From: Nitrosarchaeum sp.
Lineage (GTDB): Archaea; Thermoproteota; Nitrososphaeria; Nitrososphaerales; Nitrosopumilaceae
Assembly (NCBI GenBank): GCA_025699025.1
Contig: JAILWJ010000001.1
Span: 692,391-756,390 of the forward strand
Length of the DNA stretch: 64,000 nucleotides
Direction: 5' to 3'
The notes under the pieces are model-generated. The model was not told where the DNA came from. It saw only the letters and a list, made by a program, of their open reading frames with translations, and did not search any database. How positions within the stretch are numbered: the stretch's first letter is position 1; each line of letters starts with the position of its first letter. This document shows positions 8,381 through 15,530 of the stretch, in pieces. The position numbers and the translations under genes were made by a program.

Positions 8381-8455
8381 TTACAGCATAAGCTGAATGC
8401 TGACTGCCAAAGCCAGTAATACAAATACAGCAGCGGCAATTTTAGAGTCTCGCAT
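8381..8455 (-). CDS. Single-TM microprotein (24 aa)
   Basis: Starts ATG at 8455 with MRDSK and then one uninterrupted hydrophobic helix to the end (AAAVFVLLALAVSIQLML). The basic N-terminus followed by a helix of correct length is membrane-protein-like, but a frame this short can occur by chance. It lies alone between the zinc-finger microprotein and tbp. Confidence 0.4.
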   Translation of the reverse strand: MRDSKIAAAVFVLLALAVSIQLML

Positions 8456-8600
8456 GAAAGGACGTTTTTACATCAGAATTTAAGATTTTAGGTCAAAAAT
8501 TCAGAGCACGAGTCAATTTTTCAATTCCTAGGCACGCTACCACAGGAATTGTGGTGGTTTTAATTGAAATTTCCAAAATAAGCCAGTTATTATAGGAAGT

Positions 8601-8626
8601 AAAATAACCATTATTGGTCTTATTTT
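8601..8626. promoter_or_regulatory. Inverted repeat upstream of tbp
   Basis: AAAATAA at 8601-8607 pairs with TTATTTT at 8620-8626, and inside them ACCA pairs with TGGT, giving an imperfect dyad 42-67 nt before the tbp start codon. It could be an operator or a 5'-UTR hairpin. The dyad is visible; its role is inferred. Confidence 0.35.
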
Positions 8627-8667
8627 GATTTCAAAATTATCAAGGATTAAGGGCTGAAAATCTCAAC

Positions 8668-9228
8668 ATGGCACAAACAAAACCCGTAATAGCAATTGTA
8701 AATGTTGTGGCATCTGCTACAATAGATCAGAGATTAGATCTGGTCGATATCACAAAAAAGTTTCCAGACGTAGAATATCATCCCGAACAGTTTCCAGGAG
8801 CGGTGTTTAGACTGGAAAGCCCAAAAACTGCCACGTTGCTTTTCAGTTCAGGAAAAATGGTATGTACAGGGGCAAAATCAGAAGATCTTGCAATAAAAGC
8901 AGTCAACACAGTAGTTGCAAAATTAAGAAAGGGTGGAATTAAAATTAAAAAAGAGGCAGATGTAACTGTCCAGAACATTGTTTCATCAATAAGTCTTGGA
9001 GGAAGGGTCCATCTCGAACATGCAGCAAGGACATTGCCCAGAAGCATGTATGAACCAGAGCAATTTCCAGGACTCATCCATAGAATGCTAGACCCAAAGA
9101 CAGTAATTTTGATTTTCACATCAGGTAAGCTAGTATGTGTTGGAGCTAGAAAAGAATCAGAAGTCTATCGCTCAGTAAATAACATCCATGCATTGCTTGA
9201 AGAAAAAAACTTGATGCTATACGAATAA
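8668..9228 (+). CDS. tbp: TATA-box-binding protein
   Basis: General transcription factor that binds promoter TATA elements and recruits TFB and RNA polymerase. The 186 residues contain the two imperfect direct repeats of the saddle fold: first repeat with FPGAVFRL and TATLLFSSGKMVCTGAKS, second with FPGLIHRML and TVILIFTSGKLVCVGARKE. Full family length, no truncation. Monocistronic, with an inverted repeat just upstream. Confidence 0.97.
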   Translation: MAQTKPVIAIVNVVASATIDQRLDLVDITKKFPDVEYHPEQFPGAVFRLESPKTATLLFSSGKMVCTGAKSEDLAIKAVNTVVAKLRKGGIKIKKEADVTVQNIVSSISLGGRVHLEHAARTLPRSMYEPEQFPGLIHRMLDPKTVILIFTSGKLVCVGARKESEVYRSVNNIHALLEEKNLMLYE

Positions 9229-9255
9229 AGAAGTTTTTGATTCAAAACGGATGGA

Positions 9256-9372
9256 ATGAAATTTAGAGTAAATATGATTGCAAAATGTAAAGAATGTGGA
9301 AAAGAGTTTGATCTTTTTGTTAGCGAGTTTTGTTGTGACAGATGTGCCGAGGCATATTTTATGCATCCGTAA
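9256..9372 (+). CDS. Zinc-ribbon microprotein (38 aa)
   Basis: Contains CKECGKEF and, after 14 residues, CCDRCAEAYF, a complete four-cysteine zinc ribbon. ATG at 9256 (MKFRVNM) or 9274 (MIAKC) may start it; the second removes six residues that are not part of the motif. It lies 27 bp after tbp on the same strand and may be read from the same transcript. Confidence 0.6.
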   Translation: MKFRVNMIAKCKECGKEFDLFVSEFCCDRCAEAYFMHP

Positions 9373-9812
9373 TTGTTTGCAAGTTTAAAATAAAATATCA
9401 CATATGCAAAACAGAGTTTAGTAAACAACTAATTTGATCAGTAAAACAATGCATACAATCATGAATCTGATTTTTTGATGAATTTGAACATCATATTGAT
9501 GTCATGCAAACTAATTCGCATGATTTGATGCAAGACAGCAGATGGATTTTAGATTATTTTTTTATGGGTTTTTTGAAAATGGATTGAATTCCCCATAAGA
9601 CAAACAATCTTTGAACATTCAGAGAAGAGGACTCAGATAACATCTTTAATGCAAATCAACCAAATGTAAGTACTTGATGAAACATGCTTAGTAGATCAAT
9701 CAATTAAACGTGCGTAAATAATCACAGATAGTGAGTCAGATTGAAAATATTATTCGGTTAGTGTACTTTTGTACACATCGGGTAATTTGAGAAAAATTTC
9801 CATAGTAATATC
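9373..9812. other. 440-bp gap, regulatory DNA only
   Basis: I find no frame with a credible protein and no tRNA-like fold in this gap. It is AT-rich throughout. Box C-like TGATGA strings occur (for example near 9477 and 9676) but without paired D boxes. The only clear structure is the short dyad close to the CdvB-like gene listed separately. Confidence 0.5.
9761..9776. promoter_or_regulatory. Perfect dyad before the CdvB-like gene
   Basis: GTGTAC-TTTT-GTACAC forms a perfect 6-bp inverted repeat with a 4-base centre, ending 36 nt before the start codon at 9813. That distance overlaps where the TATA element or transcription start would be, so a repressor site is plausible. No regulator is identified. 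Confidence 0.45.
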
Positions 9813-10454
9813 ATGCCAACATTTCAAGACAATTGGAATAGAACCCCAAAGCCCGGGTTCAATGAACAAATTCATGGCATGATAAAAAAAGAACCACCAC
9901 TCAAACCGAGAATACAACAATCAGTCGGAAAACTGAATCAAACAATTTCAAAGATTGATTATATGCACAAAAAACTACAAGAAAAAGATGCAAAATTATT
10001 CAACAGAATTGTTGATGCACAACAAAGACACGACAAAACTACAGGTAAAGTTCTTGCTAACGAGCTTGCAGAAGTGAGAAAAAATGAGAGAATGCTAGGC
10101 AATCTCAAATTATCACTCGATCAAGTTCAATTAAGATTATCAACTATGAACGAACTTGGCGATGCAATGGTAACACTAGGACCGGTAATTGCTACAATGC
10201 GTTCAATCGGACCAGCATTAAGCAGATTCATCCCACAAGCAGGTGCTGAATTTGAAATGATGTCAGGATTATTGGGCGGAATGATGACTGATTCATTTGG
10301 TGGAAGCTTTGAGTTAGATAGCTCATCAAATGAAGAAACAGACAGCATTCTAAGAGAAGCAGCTGCAGTTGCAGGAAATAGAATTGGGGAGAAATTCCCA
10401 TCAGTGCCATCCCCAGTCAACAATGGTTTAGAATCAAGAATTAACGAATTCTAA
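9813..10454 (+). CDS. CdvB/ESCRT-III-like cell division protein
   Basis: A 213-residue Snf7-type protein: a Pro-rich N-terminus, long basic helices from about residue 30 to 115 (KPRIQQSVGKLNQTISKIDYM...), a Met/Gly-rich middle and an acidic C-terminal third. ESCRT-III proteins polymerise on membranes during division. Near the C-terminus FPSVPSPV (about 195-202) resembles the MIM2 motif by which ESCRT-III tails bind the MIT domain of Vps4/CdvC. No winged-helix is visible, so it is a CdvB paralogue rather than full CdvB. cdvA and cdvC are not in the window. Confidence 0.82.
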   Translation: MPTFQDNWNRTPKPGFNEQIHGMIKKEPPLKPRIQQSVGKLNQTISKIDYMHKKLQEKDAKLFNRIVDAQQRHDKTTGKVLANELAEVRKNERMLGNLKLSLDQVQLRLSTMNELGDAMVTLGPVIATMRSIGPALSRFIPQAGAEFEMMSGLLGGMMTDSFGGSFELDSSSNEETDSILREAAAVAGNRIGEKFPSVPSPVNNGLESRINEF

Positions 10455-10571
10455 TTCCATTTCTTTATTTTTCCAACTTGTATGTGAAAAGTCACCAAAA
10501 ATTGCATTCCAAATAATACTCATTTTGTGTAATTTTTTTAATTTCACCGGTAGAAATTCTAGTAAACAAAC

Positions 10572-10637
10572 ATGCCAAACATGGCAGCAAAGAAAAAAGC
10601 AGCAGCAAAATCAACAAAAGCCACAAAAAAGAAATAA
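10572..10637 (+). CDS. Lys/Ala-rich basic microprotein (21 aa)
   Basis: Encodes MPNMAAKKKAAAKSTKATKKK: nine lysines and seven alanines, like the C-terminal tail of histone H1 or bacterial HU-tail proteins. It stands alone downstream of the CdvB-like gene. If translated it is likely to bind DNA or RNA; it could also be a chance frame, although its composition is highly biased compared with the surrounding AT-rich DNA. Confidence 0.4.
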   Translation: MPNMAAKKKAAAKSTKATKKK

Positions 10638-10727
10638 ACTCTTGAAACCTTTAGTTTTTTTTAATTAGAAACCGCTTTTTGTTTTTACCTCGTCAAAATT
10701 TCAAAGTGTATGCGGGCAAAGTTTGGA

Positions 10728-11216
10728 TTAGGAAGATGTTTCGCGATCTCTTAGTTTGTTGTAATCCACCATGATTTGAGGCAATTTGTCATCTGGGTTG
10801 GGCAGAATATTGTATCTTTCACAGTAGACAAAATAATTTGGCCAGTTCTTTCTGGCTGTCTCCCTAAAGTCTTCACCAACCATTTCATTGTACCAGTCAA
10901 TGATTATTTTTCCATACGCAAAAAATCGCGTAAGATATCCAGATACCGTATGAGGAATCTTTCCTTGTATGTCAAGATAGGCGATCTCATCTACAGTATT
11001 TAAAAAGTCATTGGCATAACGCATGCAATCCTCAGTAGTTTTCAGAACAGAGTTTTTGTTTAATCTGCTAGTTAGGTCTTCATGAAAACTACGCAGCAAT
11101 TGGGCATGTGTTGCTCGTGTATTTTCCTTGATATTCTTCCAAGTAAGAATCAAGGTTATGGCAAAAATGGTTGCCGTAATAGTGCTAATTATTATCGGAA
11201 TTACAGTTAGATCCAA
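10728..11216 (-). CDS. Membrane-anchored hypothetical protein (162 aa)
   Basis: One N-terminal TM helix (about 5-25) followed by a helical cytoplasmic domain of 135 residues with the segments RSFHEDLTSRL and TVDEIAYLDIQGKI. The layout resembles the DUF4760 type (TM anchor plus helical domain), but I cannot verify this. The ATG at 11216 gives MDLTVIP, a normal anchor start. No catalytic motif. Confidence 0.65.
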   Translation of the reverse strand: MDLTVIPIIISTITATIFAITLILTWKNIKENTRATHAQLLRSFHEDLTSRLNKNSVLKTTEDCMRYANDFLNTVDEIAYLDIQGKIPHTVSGYLTRFFAYGKIIIDWYNEMVGEDFRETARKNWPNYFVYCERYNILPNPDDKLPQIMVDYNKLRDRETSS

Positions 11217-11307
11217 CCCATGACATGTATGTTTTTCTGGTATCTAAACATACAAACTCTAGCAACATCACCAAAATAGCCTCAACAGGGCAATAAATGG
11301 ATGATTT

Positions 11308-11346
11308 ACCATTTATTTTAGAATCTCTAGGCACAAAATAAATGGT
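11308..11346. repeat. 12-bp perfect inverted repeat
   Basis: ACCATTTATTTT at 11308-11319 and its exact reverse complement at 11335-11346 enclose a 15-base spacer. A partial extra copy (ATAAATGG, 11293-11300) precedes it. It lies between two minus-strand genes, downstream of the helical protein gene ending at 11410, so it may be a termination or processing hairpin, or an operator of the 10728-11216 gene. Confidence 0.6.
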
Positions 11347-11409
11347 AAAAAATGGCAAAGAAAAAAAATCACGTTTTGAGTTATTTTGTAGCATGTATGA
11401 TAGAAAGTA

Positions 11410-11937
11410 TCATACAGCAGATGAAATGGTTTTAGAAATGTAAGATACCTCCTTGATCGTATCTCGGATATTTCCAATAGTATCTGTTTTTGAGGATGCA
11501 ACAGTCATGGTCAATTCATTCATCAATTCTTTGATGGATACAAACATCTCTTTTGTAGCTAAAGTGACATTTCGAAGGTCCTGACCACAGAGATTATCCT
11601 CAGAATCATTCCCGAATGAATCAATCTTTCCTTTAGCGGTGATAATCAAGTCAGATGTTTTATCAATAACTCCTGTTTCTTTTAGTTGTTGTACGGTTTC
11701 TTGTATCTTTGATGCAGTATCGTTTAGATTTTCAGAGATCTGTCGAAAATTTTCAATGTTTCTTACCATTTCAGGGGTTTTTAGGACATGTATGATTCCA
11801 TTGATTTGCGAAGCGGTTTCCTTGACATGATTTAGAGATTCCAAGACGCCAGGAGTGCCAATCTGACGCATGATTTCTGCCGCATCAGAGGCAGTAGCCC
11901 TAATCTCTTGTAGTTTACTTGCCTTCTTTGCATCCAT
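11410..11937 (-). CDS. Helical repeat-like protein of a three-gene cluster (175 aa)
   Basis: Soluble, strongly amphipathic helical protein with repeated patterns of the type SxxLNDTASKIQETVQQLKETGVIDKT, similar in character to apolipoprotein/phasin or MCP signalling-helix sequences. One Cys (near 119). It follows the 114-aa membrane protein by one base and is related in style to the 154-aa protein at the start of the cluster, so the three are probably one operon and one assembly. Function unknown. Confidence 0.7.
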   Translation of the reverse strand: MDAKKASKLQEIRATASDAAEIMRQIGTPGVLESLNHVKETASQINGIIHVLKTPEMVRNIENFRQISENLNDTASKIQETVQQLKETGVIDKTSDLIITAKGKIDSFGNDSEDNLCGQDLRNVTLATKEMFVSIKELMNELTMTVASSKTDTIGNIRDTIKEVSYISKTISSAV

Positions 11938-11938
11938 G

Positions 11939-12283
11939 TTACTTTACCTTCTCCATGGCAAGTTCCGAGGATTTTCCCATATTGGGTAGATCGCTTTTGT
12001 GTATTTTCCCCATCAGGTGCATTTGTAAAAGAAAAACTAGTCCACTTATGGCAAACAAGGAGTTAAGAATGGCAAAGGCAATATTTTGTGCAACAAAATC
12101 ATTGACTGCCAACAAGAGATTCAGGCCCACCATAGAAATGGAAACGAGTGGAAAATGCCTGCATATCTTGATAACCAGATCCAGCAGATGTACAAATATT
12201 CCAATAAAGGTAAAATCAGAAATAAAAGTTAACCAGGATTCGGATCTGTGCCCAATATCCTGATTAATGATTTTGTGTGTCAA
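11939..12283 (-). CDS. Membrane protein of the three-gene cluster (114 aa)
   Basis: Three or so hydrophobic segments (about 18-38, 46-62 and 68-88) and a hydrophilic C-terminal tail. Its ATG overlaps the stop of the upstream 154-aa gene (12280-12283), and its stop is one base before the start of the 175-aa gene, indicating translational coupling. It is the only membrane member, so it probably anchors the two helical soluble proteins. Confidence 0.68.
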   Translation of the reverse strand: MTHKIINQDIGHRSESWLTFISDFTFIGIFVHLLDLVIKICRHFPLVSISMVGLNLLLAVNDFVAQNIAFAILNSLFAISGLVFLLQMHLMGKIHKSDLPNMGKSSELAMEKVK

Positions 12284-12744
12284 GACACGCCCACCTTTGT
12301 TTTGAAACCTTTCATCACCTTGCCAGTTACATGAGGGGTTTCTTTTTTGACCAGATCTAGTCCATCATGAATTACTTTTGATGTATGAGGCGATGCTTTA
12401 ACTGCACCAGTTGTGAGTTCTTTGACAGTTGCCACTGAATCCTCCACAGTTGTCAATGTGTGTTCAATTGCACCAGCAGTTTCAGCAAAGACATTCTTTT
12501 GTTTTAGGTCTTTGGTGGTTTCATTGATGTCATTTACGGTATCACGAACAGCAAATGTTGCTCCTTTGATTGCATCTGCCATTTCTTGGATTGCACCGCT
12601 TTCACGAAGAGTTTTCATAGTTTCTCTCATTCGAAATGAATACTCTCTGATGTTTTTTGAAACATTTTGTATGGCTTCTACAGTTTCTTTTGGAGTCCAT
12701 TGATGGACATCATTTGGGTTTTGATTACGATTGTAATCTTTCAT
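12280..12744 (-). CDS. Helical protein, first gene of the three-gene cluster (154 aa)
   Basis: Hydrophilic, helical, with repeating patterns such as VRDTVNDINETTKDLKQKN and TVEDSVATVKELTTGAV that give a long apolar stripe. The C-terminus is basic (KGFKTKVGVS). No signal peptide, Cys or catalytic motif. Similar in style to the third gene of the cluster, which suggests an old duplication around the membrane gene. It starts 103 bp upstream of tRNA-Arg in the opposite order of transcription from its own promoter region. Confidence 0.7.
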   Translation of the reverse strand: MKDYNRNQNPNDVHQWTPKETVEAIQNVSKNIREYSFRMRETMKTLRESGAIQEMADAIKGATFAVRDTVNDINETTKDLKQKNVFAETAGAIEHTLTTVEDSVATVKELTTGAVKASPHTSKVIHDGLDLVKKETPHVTGKVMKGFKTKVGVS

Positions 12745-12840
12745 GACAATACAATGTTAGATTTTCTTAATAATCTCCACTCATAATTTGATCTAACAAA
12801 TCATCCATTTTTTCAAATGAGAAAAATCGCAACTAGTTTG

Positions 12841-12846
12841 AAAAAA
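12841..12846 (-). terminator. T-run terminator after tRNA-Arg
   Basis: Six consecutive T on the minus strand begin one base after the discriminator region of tRNA-Arg. Oligo-T after a stable RNA is the usual archaeal intrinsic termination signal. Confidence 0.55.
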
Positions 12847-12847
12847 G

Positions 12848-12922
12848 CGGACCCGACCGGATTCGAACCGGCGACCTAACGCTCCGCAAGCGTTCGCACT
12901 ATCCATGCTATGCAACGAGTCC
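12848..12922 (-). tRNA. tRNA-Arg (GCG anticodon)
   Basis: All arms fold: acceptor GGACTCG/CGGGTCC, D stem GCAT/GTGC, anticodon stem AACGC/GCGTT with loop TTGCGGA (anticodon GCG, reading CGC and CGU), T arm with GGTTCGAATCC, discriminator G. CCA is not encoded. No intron. A run of six T on the minus strand (12841-12846) follows directly and can terminate transcription. Confidence 0.95.
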
Positions 12923-12960
12923 GAAAAAGATGGCAAATTTGCGCTTAATTTGGATTGCGA

Positions 12961-13800
12961 TTAAGGAGGAGATTTTGTAAAGACATAGTAAGTGTCATCT
13001 GGTTCCCTAAATGTCCAAGCAGTTGGTAAAACTATTGTGTCAATCATTTGAAGATCGTATTTATCAATTAATGTTCCCCAACCAGATTTGCCAAGCGGAT
13101 CTATAGAGTATTTTTCAGAGATGGTTCCTGCAAAGACCATTCCAAAGTTTTGCAGTGAATAATTTCTGATATGATCAAGAATTCCCCCAGCCAGCACGAT
13201 GCCGCCCATCTGCGCCAACCCACCTATAAAAAATGCAGGATTTGTAAGGCAAATAGAACCATAATCAAACAACGTTGCATCAGTACAGTTTGAGACATAG
13301 TTGATTTTTGTCGAATTTGAAATGGAGCGTTGCAGTTCGGTTAAGGTTTCATCAATTTCAATTCCGTATGAATCCATGCCCAGAACTTTGGCACAATATG
13401 CAATGCGGCCATCACCAGATCCAATATCAACTAGTTGTTTGTAATCAAGAGTTTGTGCCAAAAGAGAGCATATGTATGCAGATAAAATCCAAGTCGGTGA
13501 AAAAGGCGCACGACTAGAACCGTGTTGAATGCTGTTTAGCCAATATTTGTTGATATCTCCTTCATACACAATACAAGGAATGTCTAGAATTTTGTCTTCA
13601 TATGAATGATAGTAGATAGGATTGCTATTGGCAAAAAGATGCAACAAATCAAGATGTGTGGGGTCAATTGCAAACAATTCAGAGTTTGACACAGGAATAA
13701 TTTCTTGAATATTACTGGTTCCATCATAAACACCAGTAAACTCATGTTTTAGTTTAACAAGGTTTTTTGCAAGTTCCTTAACCAGAGATACTTTTTCCAT
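12961..13800 (-). CDS. SAM-dependent methyltransferase-like protein
   Basis: 279 residues with a class I methyltransferase core: motif I VDIGSGDGRIAYCAKVLG (about 138-155), the acidic loop YGIEIDE after it, and CLTNPAFF in the place of motif IV. The region before residue 115 is a separate alpha/beta part. The order motif I then E-loop is like DOT1/eukaryote-type and protein methyltransferases, so a protein or small-molecule substrate cannot be chosen. Its start overlaps the end of the upstream gene by 23 bp, so they are coupled. Confidence 0.75.
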   Translation of the reverse strand: MEKVSLVKELAKNLVKLKHEFTGVYDGTSNIQEIIPVSNSELFAIDPTHLDLLHLFANSNPIYYHSYEDKILDIPCIVYEGDINKYWLNSIQHGSSRAPFSPTWILSAYICSLLAQTLDYKQLVDIGSGDGRIAYCAKVLGMDSYGIEIDETLTELQRSISNSTKINYVSNCTDATLFDYGSICLTNPAFFIGGLAQMGGIVLAGGILDHIRNYSLQNFGMVFAGTISEKYSIDPLGKSGWGTLIDKYDLQMIDTIVLPTAWTFREPDDTYYVFTKSPP

Positions 13801-14209
13801 ATTGTTCTACGAATTCCCTAGTACTCATCATTTGCCGTAATTCTTCATATTGTTTGGCTTCATTCTCAATGTCTTGTTTTGATTTTTTTTCAGAGTTTTT
13901 GGACTGAAGATCTTTCATAATGTTTTGAATTGAATTTGTGAGATAGATGCTTACTTTTGGATGTATTTCAGAGTCAAAAGTGCCTGAGATCATGGTCTCC
14001 GTTTTGTTAATTTTTTCGAGTGCTTTATCATTGTTAAAATCAAGTTGTTTCAATATAGTCACCATAGAGGAAACGTTCATGACGTGATAATATGTTTCAA
14101 CAATTTCAGATAGAGACAGTATTGGTTTTGCGGATGCATTGTGAATCAGATTTCCTAGTTTTTCAGATTCATCGTAAAACCTAGTAAGAAGATCAAATGA
14201 GCCCATCAA
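13778..14209 (-). CDS. Conserved hypothetical helical protein (143 aa)
   Basis: All-helical, acidic/lysine-rich, with no TM segment or metal motif; the C-terminal 40 residues are a likely coiled coil (KKSKQDIENEAKQYEELRQM). Overlaps the methyltransferase gene, so the two probably act together, perhaps as enzyme and partner. A start at 14206 (MGSFDLL) is as likely as 14209. Confidence 0.65.
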   Translation of the reverse strand: MMGSFDLLTRFYDESEKLGNLIHNASAKPILSLSEIVETYYHVMNVSSMVTILKQLDFNNDKALEKINKTETMISGTFDSEIHPKVSIYLTNSIQNIMKDLQSKNSEKKSKQDIENEAKQYEELRQMMSTREFVEQYGKSISG

Positions 14210-14244
14210 GTGAAAATAAATTCAAATTTTTAAAAATGTTGAGT

Positions 14245-14949
14245 TTATGCTTCTTTTTCTGCTTTATTGACATAAACATAGTTCATGATCAAGCCTGCAA
14301 TTATTCCGCCCAAAATAGGTGCAGCCCAATACAACCAGTGAAATTCCCAGAATCCAGATATCAATGCAGGACCAAATGTTCTTGCTGGATTTACGGATGC
14401 TCCTGTTAATGGGACAGCAACCAAATGAATCAGAAACACCATACCACCAATTGTGAGTCCATGCAGTCCGGCAGATGCTTTTTTGTGAACAGCGGACATA
14501 AAAATTACCGTGACTAGGAAGAATGTCAAAATTGCCTCGATTGCAAATCCAGAGCTAATGCTCTTATTGATAAGATCGCTTGGTCCTCCTTGTGTTGCAA
14601 AGTTTACCTTGGCACCAAGTTCAGGCAAAATTACTTTAAGCGTAGCAGCTGCTGCTATGGCGCCAATTAATTGTGAAATAATATAGCCGATACCATCGGC
14701 AATTCCGATTTTTTTTGTGATCATCATTGGAATTGTAACTGCAGGATTGATGTGAGCGCCAGAGACATGCCCAAACGCGTAAACCATTAATGCAATTGCA
14801 CCTCCGTGTCCAAGTGAGATAAACAATACGGATTGAGTTGTAAGTTCCTCGCCAAAAGATGCAATAGCCAAGATGACTGAGAGAGGACCAAAGAACACCA
14901 AGCCATAGGTTGCAATTGCTTCTGCAAGATAGGCTCTTGGATTAACCAT
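14245..14949 (-). CDS. Aquaporin / glycerol facilitator (MIP family)
   Basis: A channel for water or small neutral solutes in the cytoplasmic membrane. Six TM helices and both signature loops are present: HINPAVT in loop B and SVNPARTFGPAL in loop E. Length of 234 residues is normal. The ATG at 14949 (MVNPRAYLAEA) is preferred to the upstream TTG at 14958. The Arg after the second NPA is present; selectivity (water versus glycerol or ammonia) cannot be told by eye. Confidence 0.93.
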   Translation of the reverse strand: MVNPRAYLAEAIATYGLVFFGPLSVILAIASFGEELTTQSVLFISLGHGGAIALMVYAFGHVSGAHINPAVTIPMMITKKIGIADGIGYIISQLIGAIAAAATLKVILPELGAKVNFATQGGPSDLINKSISSGFAIEAILTFFLVTVIFMSAVHKKASAGLHGLTIGGMVFLIHLVAVPLTGASVNPARTFGPALISGFWEFHWLYWAAPILGGIIAGLIMNYVYVNKAEKEA

Positions 14950-15047
14950 CAAGCACAAACCATTTCAATTTCCATATAAAACATTCGGACTGGGAAGATG
15001 CAGTAAAGTGAAAAGGTAATTAATTACGAAGGAACCAAGGAAAAACA

Positions 15048-15512
15048 ATGCTTTCAGAAGGAGATCCCGTTCCAAAATTTGAAATCAACGATGCAAATGG
15101 CAACAAGGTCAAGTCTAGTGATTTTAAAGGGAAAAAACATGCAATTTACTTTTACCCAAAAGACTTTACACCGGGATGTACCACAGAGGCAGATGAATTC
15201 TCAAAAGACTATAAAAAATTTCAAAAAGAAGGAATAGAAATTATAGGCATTAGTCCTGACGACGTGGATTCTCACAAGAAATTCTGTGAGAAAATGGGAA
15301 TCAAGTACCCATTATTAGCAGATGTGGAAAAGGAAGTGTCAAAGAAGTTTGGAGTTTGGGGCAAAAAGCAATTCATGGGTAGAGAATACATGGGGGTCAT
15401 GAGGAGCACCTTTTTAGTAGATGAGAAAGGGAAAATATTCAAAATATTTCCAAAAGTAAAACCAGCTGGACATTCAAAGGAAGTTCTAGAAGAATTTTCA
15501 AAGTTAAGCTAA
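15048..15512 (+). CDS. bcp: Peroxiredoxin, BCP/PrxQ type
   Basis: Thiol peroxidase that reduces hydrogen peroxide and alkyl hydroperoxides. Peroxidatic Cys44 is in the canonical context DFTPGCTTEA. The PrxQ resolving Cys five residues later is absent (Asp49); Cys80 (KKFCEK) is the only other candidate. 154 residues, full length. Divergent from the aquaporin gene with a shared promoter region of about 100 bp. Confidence 0.94.
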   Translation: MLSEGDPVPKFEINDANGNKVKSSDFKGKKHAIYFYPKDFTPGCTTEADEFSKDYKKFQKEGIEIIGISPDDVDSHKKFCEKMGIKYPLLADVEKEVSKKFGVWGKKQFMGREYMGVMRSTFLVDEKGKIFKIFPKVKPAGHSKEVLEEFSKLS

Positions 15513-15530
15513 AAGAAAATAATAGAAAGG

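Noticed and set aside
9470-9700. Box C/D sRNA candidates in the gap after tbp
   Set aside because: TGATGA strings are present but matching CTGA D boxes at correct spacing are not.
11185-11394. Minus-strand 69-aa frame covering the inverted repeat
   Set aside because: No protein-like composition; the inverted repeat explains the base pattern.
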